Of a stretch of 6,132 nt of DNA, positions 1 through 5,764 are shown piece by piece; the stretch's first letter is position 1, and each line of letters begins with the position of its first letter. This DNA comes from Caulobacteraceae bacterium (GTDB lineage: Bacteria; Pseudomonadota; Alphaproteobacteria; Caulobacterales; Caulobacteraceae). The stretch is taken from assembly GCA_025351125.1 (NCBI GenBank), contig JANXWN010000356.1, forward strand, positions 1-6,132, read 5' to 3'. The notes beneath the pieces are model-generated. The model was given only the letters and a program-made list of their open reading frames with translations. It was not told the origin of the DNA and made no database searches. A program made the translations under genes and the position numbers.

Positions 1-1
1 A

Positions 2-1072
2 TCACCGGTGACCAAGTTCCGGGCCCTGCGCGATTCGGGCGCGCCGCTTCGGTTCGATCCGGCCGTCTACGCCGAAATGGCCGCGATGGGCTGGACCGGC
101 GTGATCATCCCGGAAGCTTACGGCGGGTCGGGCTTCGGCTATGTGGGATTGGGGCTTATTTTGGAAGAAACCGGCCGCACCCTGACCGCTTCACCGTTAC
201 TGGCCGGGGCCTTAGGAGCGGCGAGCGCCGTGCTGCTGGGCGGATCTGAGGCGCAAAAGCAAAGTCGATTGACGACCATTGCATCGGGCGCGACCATCGC
301 CACCCTCGCCGTCGACGAAGGCGCCCATCACCGCCCCAACCATGTCGCCGTGACCGCGACGCGCGACGACGCTGGCTATCGGTTGTCAGGCCGCAAAAAT
401 TTTGTGCTCGAAGGCATGGCGGCGGATCTGTTCGTCGTCTCGGCGCGCACCTCGGGCGAGACGTCCGACACCTCCGGTATCAGCTTGTTCTTGGTCGACG
501 CCGACGCGGCGGGCCTGGCGCGCGCCGCTCTGGCGCTTGCGGATTCGCGCGGCGCGGCTAACCTGACGTTTGATAACGTCGGGCTAACCGCCGACGCCCT
601 GTTGGGCTTCGAGGGCCAGGGCTGGGAGATCCTCGAGAAAACCCTTGATCGCGCTCGCGCCGGTCTTGCCGCGGAGATGCTGGGAACGGCGATACAAGCT
701 TTCGAAACGACGCTCGACTACCTCAAGACGCGCGTGCAATTTGGTCAGGTGATTGGCGCGTTTCAGGGCCTGCAGCACCGCGCGGCCAAAATGTTCACCG
801 ATCTGGAGCTGGCGCGATCCTGCGTCGAGGCCGCTCTGGCCGCCATCGACAACGACGCGGACAACGTGCCGGAATTAGTCTCCCTGGCCAAGGCGAAGGT
901 CGGCGACACCTTGCATCTGGTGTCTAATGAAATGGTGCAGATGCACGGCGGCATCGGCATGACCGATGCCCACGATGCGGGATTATATTTAAAGCGCGCC
1001 CGAGCGACCGAGGCCACTTTCGGCGGGCAAGCCTATCACCGTGATCGCTATGCGCGATTGCAGGGGTATTGA
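2..1072 (+). CDS. Acyl-CoA dehydrogenase family protein, 5'-partial
   Basis: FAD-dependent alpha,beta-dehydrogenation of an acyl-CoA thioester is the family reaction. The frame is open to the window edge. A GTG at 8 exists, but the family normally has about 30 further N-terminal residues before the GW-x-G-V-I-I-P-E-x-Y-G-G motif (residues 28-40 counted from the GTG), so I read the gene as truncated. Then come the beta-sheet middle domain (about 95-195) and the C-terminal helical domain with R-V-Q-F-G (242-246), F-Q-G-L-Q (252-256) and Q-M-H-G-G-I-G-M (311-318), the FAD and dimer-contact motifs. The stop is TGA at 1070-1072. Oddly, the position of the MCAD-type catalytic Glu is Ala321 (T-D-A-H instead of the usual T-D-E-H), and the alternative isovaleryl-CoA dehydrogenase position also holds Ala. 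The middle domain has V-D-E-G-A rather than the classical T-E-P-x-A-G-S-D. It may be the non-catalytic partner in a heteromeric FadE pair. The substrate is unknown. Confidence 0.93.
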   Translation, partial: SPVTKFRALRDSGAPLRFDPAVYAEMAAMGWTGVIIPEAYGGSGFGYVGLGLILEETGRTLTASPLLAGALGAASAVLLGGSEAQKQSRLTTIASGATIATLAVDEGAHHRPNHVAVTATRDDAGYRLSGRKNFVLEGMAADLFVVSARTSGETSDTSGISLFLVDADAAGLARAALALADSRGAANLTFDNVGLTADALLGFEGQGWEILEKTLDRARAGLAAEMLGTAIQAFETTLDYLKTRVQFGQVIGAFQGLQHRAAKMFTDLELARSCVEAALAAIDNDADNVPELVSLAKAKVGDTLHLVSNEMVQMHGGIGMTDAHDAGLYLKRARATEATFGGQAYHRDRYARLQGY

Positions 1073-1097
1073 GCGCCGGCGGACCGGGCAGACGGGG

Positions 1098-1226
1098 CTA
1101 GCTCACGCCGTGGCCAAGGCTTTCCAAAGCGGCGACGATAGCAACGGTGATCAGCGCCAGCATCAAGGAGTATTCCGCCGCCGTCACGCCGCGTTCGTGT
1201 CTAAAAAAGCTTTTAAAGCTGATCAT
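1098..1226 (-). CDS. Flp/Fap-type (type IVb) pilin precursor, 42 aa
   Basis: A small reading frame runs from ATG at 1226 to TAG at 1100-1098. It encodes a short basic leader ending R-H-E-R-G (residues 9-13), then V-T-A-A-E-Y (14-19), then a hydrophobic segment L-M-L-A-L-I-T-V-A-I-V-A-A-L (21-34) and a short tail. This is the complete Flp pilin plan: prepilin peptidase cleavage after Gly13, Glu at +5 and Tyr at +6 of the mature protein, and a single N-terminal helix that serves both as membrane anchor and as filament core. Mature length would be 29 residues, short but close to the Flp norm. Such pilins are exported and assembled by the Tad/Cpa machinery into adhesive pili. No tad/cpa genes lie in the window, so this copy looks like an orphan. 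It is convergent with the dehydrogenase, 25 bases away. A GAGAA just upstream is a weak ribosome site, and a TATAAT lies about 60 bases upstream. Confidence 0.92.
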   Translation of the reverse strand: MISFKSFFRHERGVTAAEYSLMLALITVAIVAALESLGHGVS

Positions 1227-1287
1227 GGGAGAATTCTCGTTTTTTCCGCTGGAGGCGGCGGGGTCATGGCCGCGCACGCCTTGAAAA

Positions 1288-1293
1288 ATTATA
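1288..1293 (-). promoter_or_regulatory. Candidate -10 box for the Flp pilin gene
   Basis: On the minus strand these six bases read TATAAT, an exact sigma-70 -10 consensus. They lie 61 bases upstream of the pilin ATG and in the right direction, giving a leader of roughly 55 bases. The -35 position at 17-base spacing reads CGAGTC, a poor match, so an activator would probably be needed if this box is used. The assignment rests on the hexamer and its position only. Confidence 0.35.
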
Positions 1294-1623
1294 CCGGGTG
1301 TCGAAAGAACGACTCGACTTGCGGTTTCCAGCCGTCACTAGACGTTGGGCGCTAACCCTCCGTCAAGGCGTGCGGGGCGGGCCGATACCGCGCTCGATCG
1401 GCGATCGTGCTCGCCGCGAAGATCGAATTACCGCCATTAATCAATGAGATATTTTGTCGCACAGAGGTGTTTTAGGGTAAAAATGGCCGCGACAAATCCG
1501 CGCAGATCTGATGATTCGCTTAAGATTTTACAATAGTTTGCAATTGGCGCGGTATTTGTGCGCGCCCTTTGACGCGAGGCGAAGGTGGCGCCCGCCGCGC
1601 GGTCTTTTGGTGCAGCGTCGCCA

Positions 1624-1679
1624 CCTACCGCTCGGCTGACGCCGAGTCGCTTCCTCCAGGAGGGGAAGATAAGAAGCGC
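1624..1679. repeat. Double-hairpin intergenic repeat, copy 1
   Basis: The first 31 bases (1624-1654) are identical to copies at 5423-5453 and 5581-5611. Hairpin 1 is 1631-1646: stem CTCGGC/GCCGAG with loop TGAC. Hairpin 2 is 1650-1668: CTTCC pairs with GGAAG, extended by a T-G pair and a C-G pair. The tail to 1679 resembles copy 2 with small insertions. This copy starts 12 bases past the stop of the aminotransferase gene, read from the minus strand, so it could stabilise the operon's 3' end or attenuate transcription. There is no clear T-tract, so a simple intrinsic terminator is not supported. Confidence 0.85.
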
Positions 1680-1691
1680 ATCGTGTTAGCC

Positions 1692-2855
1692 TCAAGCGAG
1701 CTTGTCGGACGTGGCGCGAGCCGCGAACCAGGGCGCCATTCGGGTGATCGCTTCGACAACCTGGGGCGTCGAAACCGCGAAGCTGAAGCGTATGAAGTGG
1801 CCGCCGTCGACCGGATCAAAGTCGATGCCGGGGGCTGTCGCGACGCCGGTGTCGTGCAGCAAGTCTTTGCAAAACGTCAGGCTATCGTCGGTCAAATGGC
1901 GAATGTCCGCATAAATATAGAACGCGCCGTCGGGCGGGGCGATGGCGGCCAATCCAAATTGCGGCAGGGCGTGCAGCATCAGGGCGCGATTGGCCGCATA
2001 GACGGCGAGGTGACCTTCCAATTCCTCGCGGCTGTCGAGCGCCGCGAGGGCGGCATGTTGGCTCAGCGAAGGGGCCGTGAGAAACAGGTTGCCGACGTAG
2101 GCGCGGGCGCGTCGCAAATAGCTCGGCGGCGCCAACAGCCAACCGAGACGCCAGCCCACCATGCTGAAATATTTGGAAAAACTGTTGATCACCATGGCGT
2201 CCGGGGCGAATTCCAGCATCGAGCACGCCCGCCCGACGTAGCTCAGACCGTGATAGATTTCGTCCGAAACAATCTGAATATTGCGCGCCGCGCACACCGC
2301 CGCGATGGCCGACATTTCCTCGGCCGCGATGATCGTGCCGGTGGGGTTGGCGGGGCTGGCGATGATCACCCCCTCCGGCGCGGGATCGAGCGCCGCGAGT
2401 TTGGCGGCGGTCAATTGAAAGCGATCGGGCGCCCCGCAGGCAATCTCCACCGGAACCAAGTGCAGCGCTTTTAGCGTGTTGCGGTAGGCGACGTAGCCGG
2501 GCCGGACCAGGGCCACGCGGTCACCCGGTTCGAAGCGACAACTCAAGGCTAAAACCAAGGCCGGCGAAGCGCCGCACGTCAGGATAAATTGATCGGGCTG
2601 CACAACAACGCCGTAGCTGTCGCGGTAGTGTAGCGCCAAGCGGCTCTTCAAGTCCGGACTTTCCCAATAGCCCATGCCGTCGGCGTCGAGCACGCGGTGC
2701 GCGACGGCGATGGCGGCGCGCGGCGCGCCGGTCGAGGGCTGGCCAAACTCCATGTGAATGATCGAGCGCCCCTGCGCCTTCAGCTCGTGCGCGTAGCGGC
2801 TGACGGCGATGGCGTGAAACGGTTGAATGTCGGCGGTCATCGGCGCGCTATACAT
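1692..2855 (-). CDS. Class I/II PLP-dependent aminotransferase (fold type I)
   Basis: The 387-residue protein has the full signature of fold-type I aminotransferases, which move an amino group between an amino acid and a 2-oxo acid using pyridoxal phosphate. Visible are M-E-F-G-Q-P-S near residues 35-41, C-G-A-S-P (94-98, cofactor phosphate loop), P-A-N-P-T-G (168-173, with Asn170), S-D-E-I-Y (197-201, Asp198 to the pyridine nitrogen, Tyr201 to O3'), S-F-S-K (225-228, Lys228 Schiff base), G-W-R-L-G-W (234-239) and F-I-R-F-S-F (354-359, Arg356 for the substrate carboxylate). No key residue is missing. Start choice: the ATG at 2855 overlaps the cyclase stop as ATGTATAG and gives a family-like A-P-x-x-A-D-I-Q-P-F-H-A N-terminus. 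An ATG at 2840 (382 aa) is the alternative. Further upstream starts would run deep into the cyclase gene. It is the last gene of the operon. The substrate is not readable from sequence; aspartate aminotransferase-like activity is only a generic guess. Confidence 0.93.
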   Translation of the reverse strand: MYSAPMTADIQPFHAIAVSRYAHELKAQGRSIIHMEFGQPSTGAPRAAIAVAHRVLDADGMGYWESPDLKSRLALHYRDSYGVVVQPDQFILTCGASPALVLALSCRFEPGDRVALVRPGYVAYRNTLKALHLVPVEIACGAPDRFQLTAAKLAALDPAPEGVIIASPANPTGTIIAAEEMSAIAAVCAARNIQIVSDEIYHGLSYVGRACSMLEFAPDAMVINSFSKYFSMVGWRLGWLLAPPSYLRRARAYVGNLFLTAPSLSQHAALAALDSREELEGHLAVYAANRALMLHALPQFGLAAIAPPDGAFYIYADIRHLTDDSLTFCKDLLHDTGVATAPGIDFDPVDGGHFIRFSFAVSTPQVVEAITRMAPWFAARATSDKLA

Positions 2856-4647
2856 CACCTTGCGCGATATCGCCTGTCCGTCGTTCCAGCTGATAGATCG
2901 GCGCCACGCCATAGCCCTTGGCCAATTCGACGCGTCCCACATAGCGCGTCGCGAACCGATGCGGGGCCGTGACGGCCAGGATCGCGGCAAAAGCTTGCGT
3001 CGTGTAGATCTGTCCACACGCGGCGCGCGGTTCGATCCGCGCCGTCAAGGTGACCTCCGAACCGTAGAAATTGTCTCGTCCGGTGACCGGATCAACGGCT
3101 TGGTAGACTGGTCCGACGTGCAAACCGATCCGCATGCCCTCGGGGTCGTCGTCCTTGGGCGCCAGTCGGACGTCGGCCAAAGCATCGATAATATCCAGCG
3201 CGATATCGGCCGCCTGCTCTGGATCGCTGACCACGGCGTAAAGAGCGTCGCCCCAGGTGTTGCGGCTGCAGACGGCCGCGTCGTTACGATCGAGCACCGC
3301 GGCGATCCGCCCCATCACGTCGCGCACGAAAACCGGAATTTTCGATTCCGGCAGCCGCGAATAGCCTTGATAGTCGGTGAACAAAATGGCGCGTGTCGAA
3401 TGCCGCGCGCCCGCCAGCGCAGTGTCGCGATCCGGTCGCGTCATTTCGCGATCAATCTGACCTGGATCGATCAGTTGCGTTTCCAGCCCCATCGCCCGCC
3501 CCGTCGCCACATCGACTGCGGCACCCGAGCTGCCGGCCGCCGGACGCCCGTCCCACACCGCCAATTGCACCGCGCGCGTCGCCAGTTGGCCCGCGCGCAA
3601 TTGTGCAATGCCGGCCGCCAGTTGCGCACCGTAGGTAAACTGACCGTCGTGTTCGACATAGTCCATCCGCGTCGCGAAGGTGATCGAGGTGGCTTGTCGT
3701 CGACAAGCGTGAAAACGACCGACCCACCCCTCGCCTCCCGGGCGGACGGAACTTTCGATAAAGTGGTCGGTCAAAAACGGCATGATGACATGCAATTCGC
3801 CGCCACGTCGCAAGATCGCCTCGGCGACGACGATGTCCGCGCCGCAGGCCAAGGCGCCATAGGCGATCAAGGAGCCCAAGTCGTCCAAGGCGGCGCCGAC
3901 CCGAGCGGCGATCGCCGCCTCCGCCTGACCGCCGGCCCGAAACATATGACCGGTATAGGTGAGGACCGGCGGCAGGCGCAGCGCGACGAGTACCGGTCGG
4001 CAATCGTCCTCGCCGATATCGCCGTGCGCGCACAGCCATTCGATCTGCCGATAGGCGGCAGCCCGCTCGCCGTGTCCGACGGCGCGCGTGGCGAGAACCG
4101 TCGCGAGAGATTCCGCCGCTTCGCGCGGGCGGTCGAGCAGCATCAAAGCTTCGGCTCGGCTGGCGCAGGCGAAAAAGGTCCGCGCCGGATTTAAGTCCGG
4201 GTGAGCCAAAACGCGACTGGCGAGCGCGCGAGCTTGCACGCTGTCGCCCGCCGCTCGAGACGTCGTCGCCGCGTTGATCAGCGGGAAATAGCCCAATTTG
4301 ACGGCGTAGGCGTCCAAATAGGCCCTGCTCGCCCGATCAAACCAAAATTTGCCCGCCGCGCCGGACGCTGAACGCCCAAAGTCTTTATAAATTCGCCCGC
4401 GCAGCGCCACGGCGTCTTCATCTTCGGGCAGGCTCCCCAAACCGTACTGTTCGTAAAGCGCATCGGCGCGCGCGGTGTCGCCGATTTGCGCGAGGGCGAG
4501 TACCTGCAAATAGCGCAGACGCGGGGCCGGATCGCCGGCCTTTATCGCTTCGAGCGCCAGATCGTAGAGCGCCAACGGGTTTCCCTCCCGTCGGGCGGCT
4601 TCCGCGCCGGCCAAGCGGTCGGCGGCGATCCGCGCGGTAGATGTCAA
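2848..4647 (-). CDS. TRAFs-binding/TPR-like, SLOG-like and class III nucleotide cyclase fusion protein
   Basis: The 599-residue cytoplasmic protein has no membrane segment. Residues about 20-220 are helical repeats resembling the TRAFs-binding (DUF4071) region, with G-Y-F-P-L-I-N-A-A-T at 119-128. Residues about 226-395 look like a Rossmann-type sensing domain with L-T-Y-T-G-H-M (229-235), A-C-G-A-D-I (267-272) and H-V-I-M-P-F (286-291), which I compare to SLOG proteins by eye. Residues about 415-590 form a class III adenylate/guanylate cyclase domain: F-T-D-Y-Q-G-Y-S with metal ligand Asp425, W-G-D-A-L-Y with Asp467, M-R-I-G-L-H-V-G-P-V (505-514) and T-A-R-I-E-P (535-540) with Arg537. The usual base-contacting Lys is Asn463, the usual Asp is Asn526 and the transition-state Asn is Thr533, so activity and product are uncertain. 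Start: no ATG fits. A TTG at 4647 overlaps the regulator's stop as TTGA, and GGGA lies 8 bases upstream. Translational coupling to the regulator gene is likely. Confidence 0.88.
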   Translation of the reverse strand: MTSTARIAADRLAGAEAARREGNPLALYDLALEAIKAGDPAPRLRYLQVLALAQIGDTARADALYEQYGLGSLPEDEDAVALRGRIYKDFGRSASGAAGKFWFDRASRAYLDAYAVKLGYFPLINAATTSRAAGDSVQARALASRVLAHPDLNPARTFFACASRAEALMLLDRPREAAESLATVLATRAVGHGERAAAYRQIEWLCAHGDIGEDDCRPVLVALRLPPVLTYTGHMFRAGGQAEAAIAARVGAALDDLGSLIAYGALACGADIVVAEAILRRGGELHVIMPFLTDHFIESSVRPGGEGWVGRFHACRRQATSITFATRMDYVEHDGQFTYGAQLAAGIAQLRAGQLATRAVQLAVWDGRPAAGSSGAAVDVATGRAMGLETQLIDPGQIDREMTRPDRDTALAGARHSTRAILFTDYQGYSRLPESKIPVFVRDVMGRIAAVLDRNDAAVCSRNTWGDALYAVVSDPEQAADIALDIIDALADVRLAPKDDDPEGMRIGLHVGPVYQAVDPVTGRDNFYGSEVTLTARIEPRAACGQIYTTQAFAAILAVTAPHRFATRYVGRVELAKGYGVAPIYQLERRTGDIAQGDV

Positions 4648-5330
4648 GCAGGTGATCCCGATGCGTCGCGACGCAGGTGCTCCGGGTCCACAACGCGCAC
4701 GCCGAAGGCGCCGGTGGCGATCAGACCGGCTTGCCGCCAGCGAGCCAGGACACGGTTGACGCTTTCGCGCGCCGCGCCGACCTGCGCGGCGATGTCCGAT
4801 TGCGAGCGCGCCGTTAGTCCCGACGGCGCCTCCAGAAGCAGTTCGGCCAAGCGGGCGGCCAGGCCCAAGGTCGCGAGGTCCTCCAAATGCCCGTTTGTCC
4901 GCCTGAGGCGGCCGGCCAGACGGCCAAGCAAAGCGAGGGCGGCGGCGGGCTCGTCGGTCAAGGCGGTCAAAACCGCGTCGCGGCCCAAACGCAGCAGACG
5001 GGTGTGGCGCGTCGCGGTGATATCGGCGGACCGAACGCCGCCGTCGAGAAGGGCCATATCTCCAACCACCTCGCCCACCCCGGCGCGCGCCAGCCAGACC
5101 ACCGCTCCGTCGGCGCGCGCGAGGGTGATTTCCAGCTCTCCGGCGATTACCAAATAGGCGGCGTCGGCGAGGTCCCCGCCCGCGCACAATCGCATACCCG
5201 CTGTCAGCGCGACCGGCGAGCCGCGGTCGACGAGCCGCCCGCGCGCCTGCGGCGACAGAGCGCAAAACACGCTGGACCCCGCCAGAGCCTCCGACCAGTC
5301 GGCACCATGCAAGGCCCGCTCCGCATTCAT
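4644..5330 (-). CDS. Crp/Fnr-family transcriptional regulator
   Basis: The 228-residue protein has the CRP plan. An N-terminal cyclic-nucleotide-binding beta-barrel (about 15-125) carries the phosphate-binding cassette G-D-M-A-L-L-D-G-G-V-R-S-A (90-102). A dimerisation helix (about 125-165) follows, then a winged helix with S-Q-S-D-I-A-A-Q-V-G-A-A-R-E-S-V-N-R (176-193). Arg100 and Ser101 match CRP Arg82 and Ser83, while the ribose-contacting Glu72 is Asp91 here. In the recognition helix Arg188, Glu189 and Arg193 line up with CRP Arg180, Glu181 and Arg185, which read the TGTGA half-site. There is no Cys cluster for an Fnr iron-sulfur centre. Start: the ATG at 5330 has GGGG at 5340-5337, six bases away; a TTG at 5336 would leave no spacing. 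It is the first gene of the operon and overlaps the cyclase gene by four bases. The likely target is the palindrome at 5652-5669. Confidence 0.94.
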   Translation of the reverse strand: MNAERALHGADWSEALAGSSVFCALSPQARGRLVDRGSPVALTAGMRLCAGGDLADAAYLVIAGELEITLARADGAVVWLARAGVGEVVGDMALLDGGVRSADITATRHTRLLRLGRDAVLTALTDEPAAALALLGRLAGRLRRTNGHLEDLATLGLAARLAELLLEAPSGLTARSQSDIAAQVGAARESVNRVLARWRQAGLIATGAFGVRVVDPEHLRRDASGSPA

Positions 5331-5420
5331 CGTCAACCCCGTGATCCCGCGCCCCGCCGAAATGCAACAAGCGACCGGATAATTGCAAGGCCCGTGTTTC
5401 GCGGCGAACCGTCCGTAGGC

Positions 5421-5476
5421 CCCCTACCGCTCGGCTGACGCCGAGTCGCTTCCCCCGGGAGGGGGAAGAGAAGCGC
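5421..5476. repeat. Double-hairpin intergenic repeat, copy 2
   Basis: This is the best-formed copy. Hairpin 1 is 5430-5445 (CTCGGC-TGAC-GCCGAG). A TCG linker follows, then hairpin 2 at 5449-5468, where CTTCCCCC pairs perfectly with GGGGGAAG around a GGGA loop. The tail AGAAGCGC is shared with copy 1. It has the same orientation as the other two copies and lies upstream of the crp-like gene rather than after a stop codon, so a terminator role does not explain it. Confidence 0.87.
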
Positions 5477-5577
5477 GTTGCTGAATCTTTCTCTGCCCGA
5501 TGGCTCGGGGAAGTGGATCGCGCCCTCTCGCGCGAGACGAATGGGCCCCGCGCCACGCGATCTTCGGCGCGTCATCG

Positions 5578-5629
5578 CCCCCTACCGCTCGGCTGACGCC
5601 GAGTCGCTTCCCCAGGAGGGTAAGAGAGG
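5578..5629. repeat. Double-hairpin intergenic repeat, copy 3
   Basis: Hairpin 1 at 5588-5603 is identical to the other copies. Hairpin 2 at 5607-5624 is weaker, with one C-T mismatch in the stem. The similarity then fades after about 5625. It is a direct repeat of copy 2, 158 bases away, and ends shortly before the CRP-type palindrome. A perfect hairpin 1 beside a drifting hairpin 2 suggests the first is under stronger constraint or the copies are of different age. Confidence 0.85.
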
Positions 5630-5651
5630 CGAGAGCCGGACGCTGTCTGAC

Positions 5652-5669
5652 CTGTGACGTGCATCACAG
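5652..5669. promoter_or_regulatory. Perfect CRP-type operator (TGTGA-N6-TCACA)
   Basis: Bases 5653-5668 read TGTGA-CGTGCA-TCACA, the exact core of the E. coli CRP consensus, and the match extends one base each side to CTGTGA/TCACAG. It lies 104 bases upstream of the urcA ATG and 323 bases upstream of the divergent crp-like gene. The centre is at 5660.5. A class II arrangement (centre at -41.5) would put the urcA start site near 5702, and the -10 window (5690-5695) then reads TACACC, a half match. The operon-encoded regulator has the recognition-helix residues expected to bind this sequence. Confidence 0.8.
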
Positions 5670-5759
5670 CGAGTGGCCGGGGCGGCGTCTACACCGATGA
5701 CGTCGCCCGGCAAACGGTTCGGGCGGCGAAGGTCGAAAGCCTTCTCACACACTCAAAAC

Positions 5760-5764
5760 AAGGA
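5760..5764 (+). promoter_or_regulatory. Ribosome binding site of urcA
   Basis: AAGGA lies eight bases before the ATG at 5773. It supports this start, which also gives a clean signal peptide. Confidence 0.7.

Larger units (their letters stand above)
1227..1691. other. Gene-free intergenic region between pilin and aminotransferase genes
   Basis: No convincing gene is seen on either strand. The pilin-proximal part (1227-1420) is GC-rich apart from the TATAAT at 1288-1293. The middle, about 1425-1560, is clearly AT-richer than the rest of the window, with tracts such as ATTAATCAATGAGATATTTT and GATTTTACAATAGTTTGCAA. That composition is typical of promoter or protein-binding DNA, but I cannot match it to a defined operator. 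The right end holds a double-hairpin repeat (1624-1679) immediately after the aminotransferase stop. Confidence 0.5.

Noticed and set aside
1041..1355. A 104-residue plus-strand reading frame crossing the pilin gene
   Set aside because: No ribosome site or recognisable motif; it overlaps the end of the dehydrogenase gene and is antisense to the clear Flp pilin.
1543..1562. Sigma-54-like TGGCGCG-N4-TTGTG
   Set aside because: The essential GC dinucleotide of the -12 element is missing (TTGTG instead of TTGCA/T), and no gene starts in a suitable place downstream on that strand.
1624..1679. Intrinsic terminator for the operon
   Set aside because: The hairpins are well placed, but no T-tract follows in the direction of transcription, and the same element occurs where no gene ends. 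I keep it only as a repeat with a possible 3'-end role.
1569..2474. A 301-residue plus-strand reading frame opposite the aminotransferase gene
   Set aside because: No family pattern, antisense to a gene with all catalytic motifs, and it runs through a hairpin repeat.
2856..3017. N-terminal extension of the aminotransferase to 441 residues
   Set aside because: The extra residues lie inside the cyclase gene in a different frame, are rich in Arg, Trp and Ser, and are absent from the family plan.
2827..4194. A 455-residue plus-strand reading frame opposite the cyclase gene
   Set aside because: It mirrors the coding strand of a recognised gene, and its composition (many Arg, Gln, His, Asp) is typical of antisense shadow frames in GC-rich DNA.
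2848..5556. A 902-residue minus-strand reading frame as one giant cyclase protein
   Set aside because: Its first third overlaps the well-supported Crp-like gene in another frame and has arginine/glycine-rich, featureless translation. The protein-like part begins at the TTG at 4647.
5333..5575. An 80-residue minus-strand frame upstream of the regulator gene
   Set aside because: It runs through hairpin repeat copy 2, and the translation is low-complexity and rich in Arg, Gly and Pro.
5421..5629. CRISPR array
   Set aside because: There are only two nearby repeat units, the spacing is about 100 bases, and the repeats are double hairpins that also occur 3.8 kb away as a single copy.
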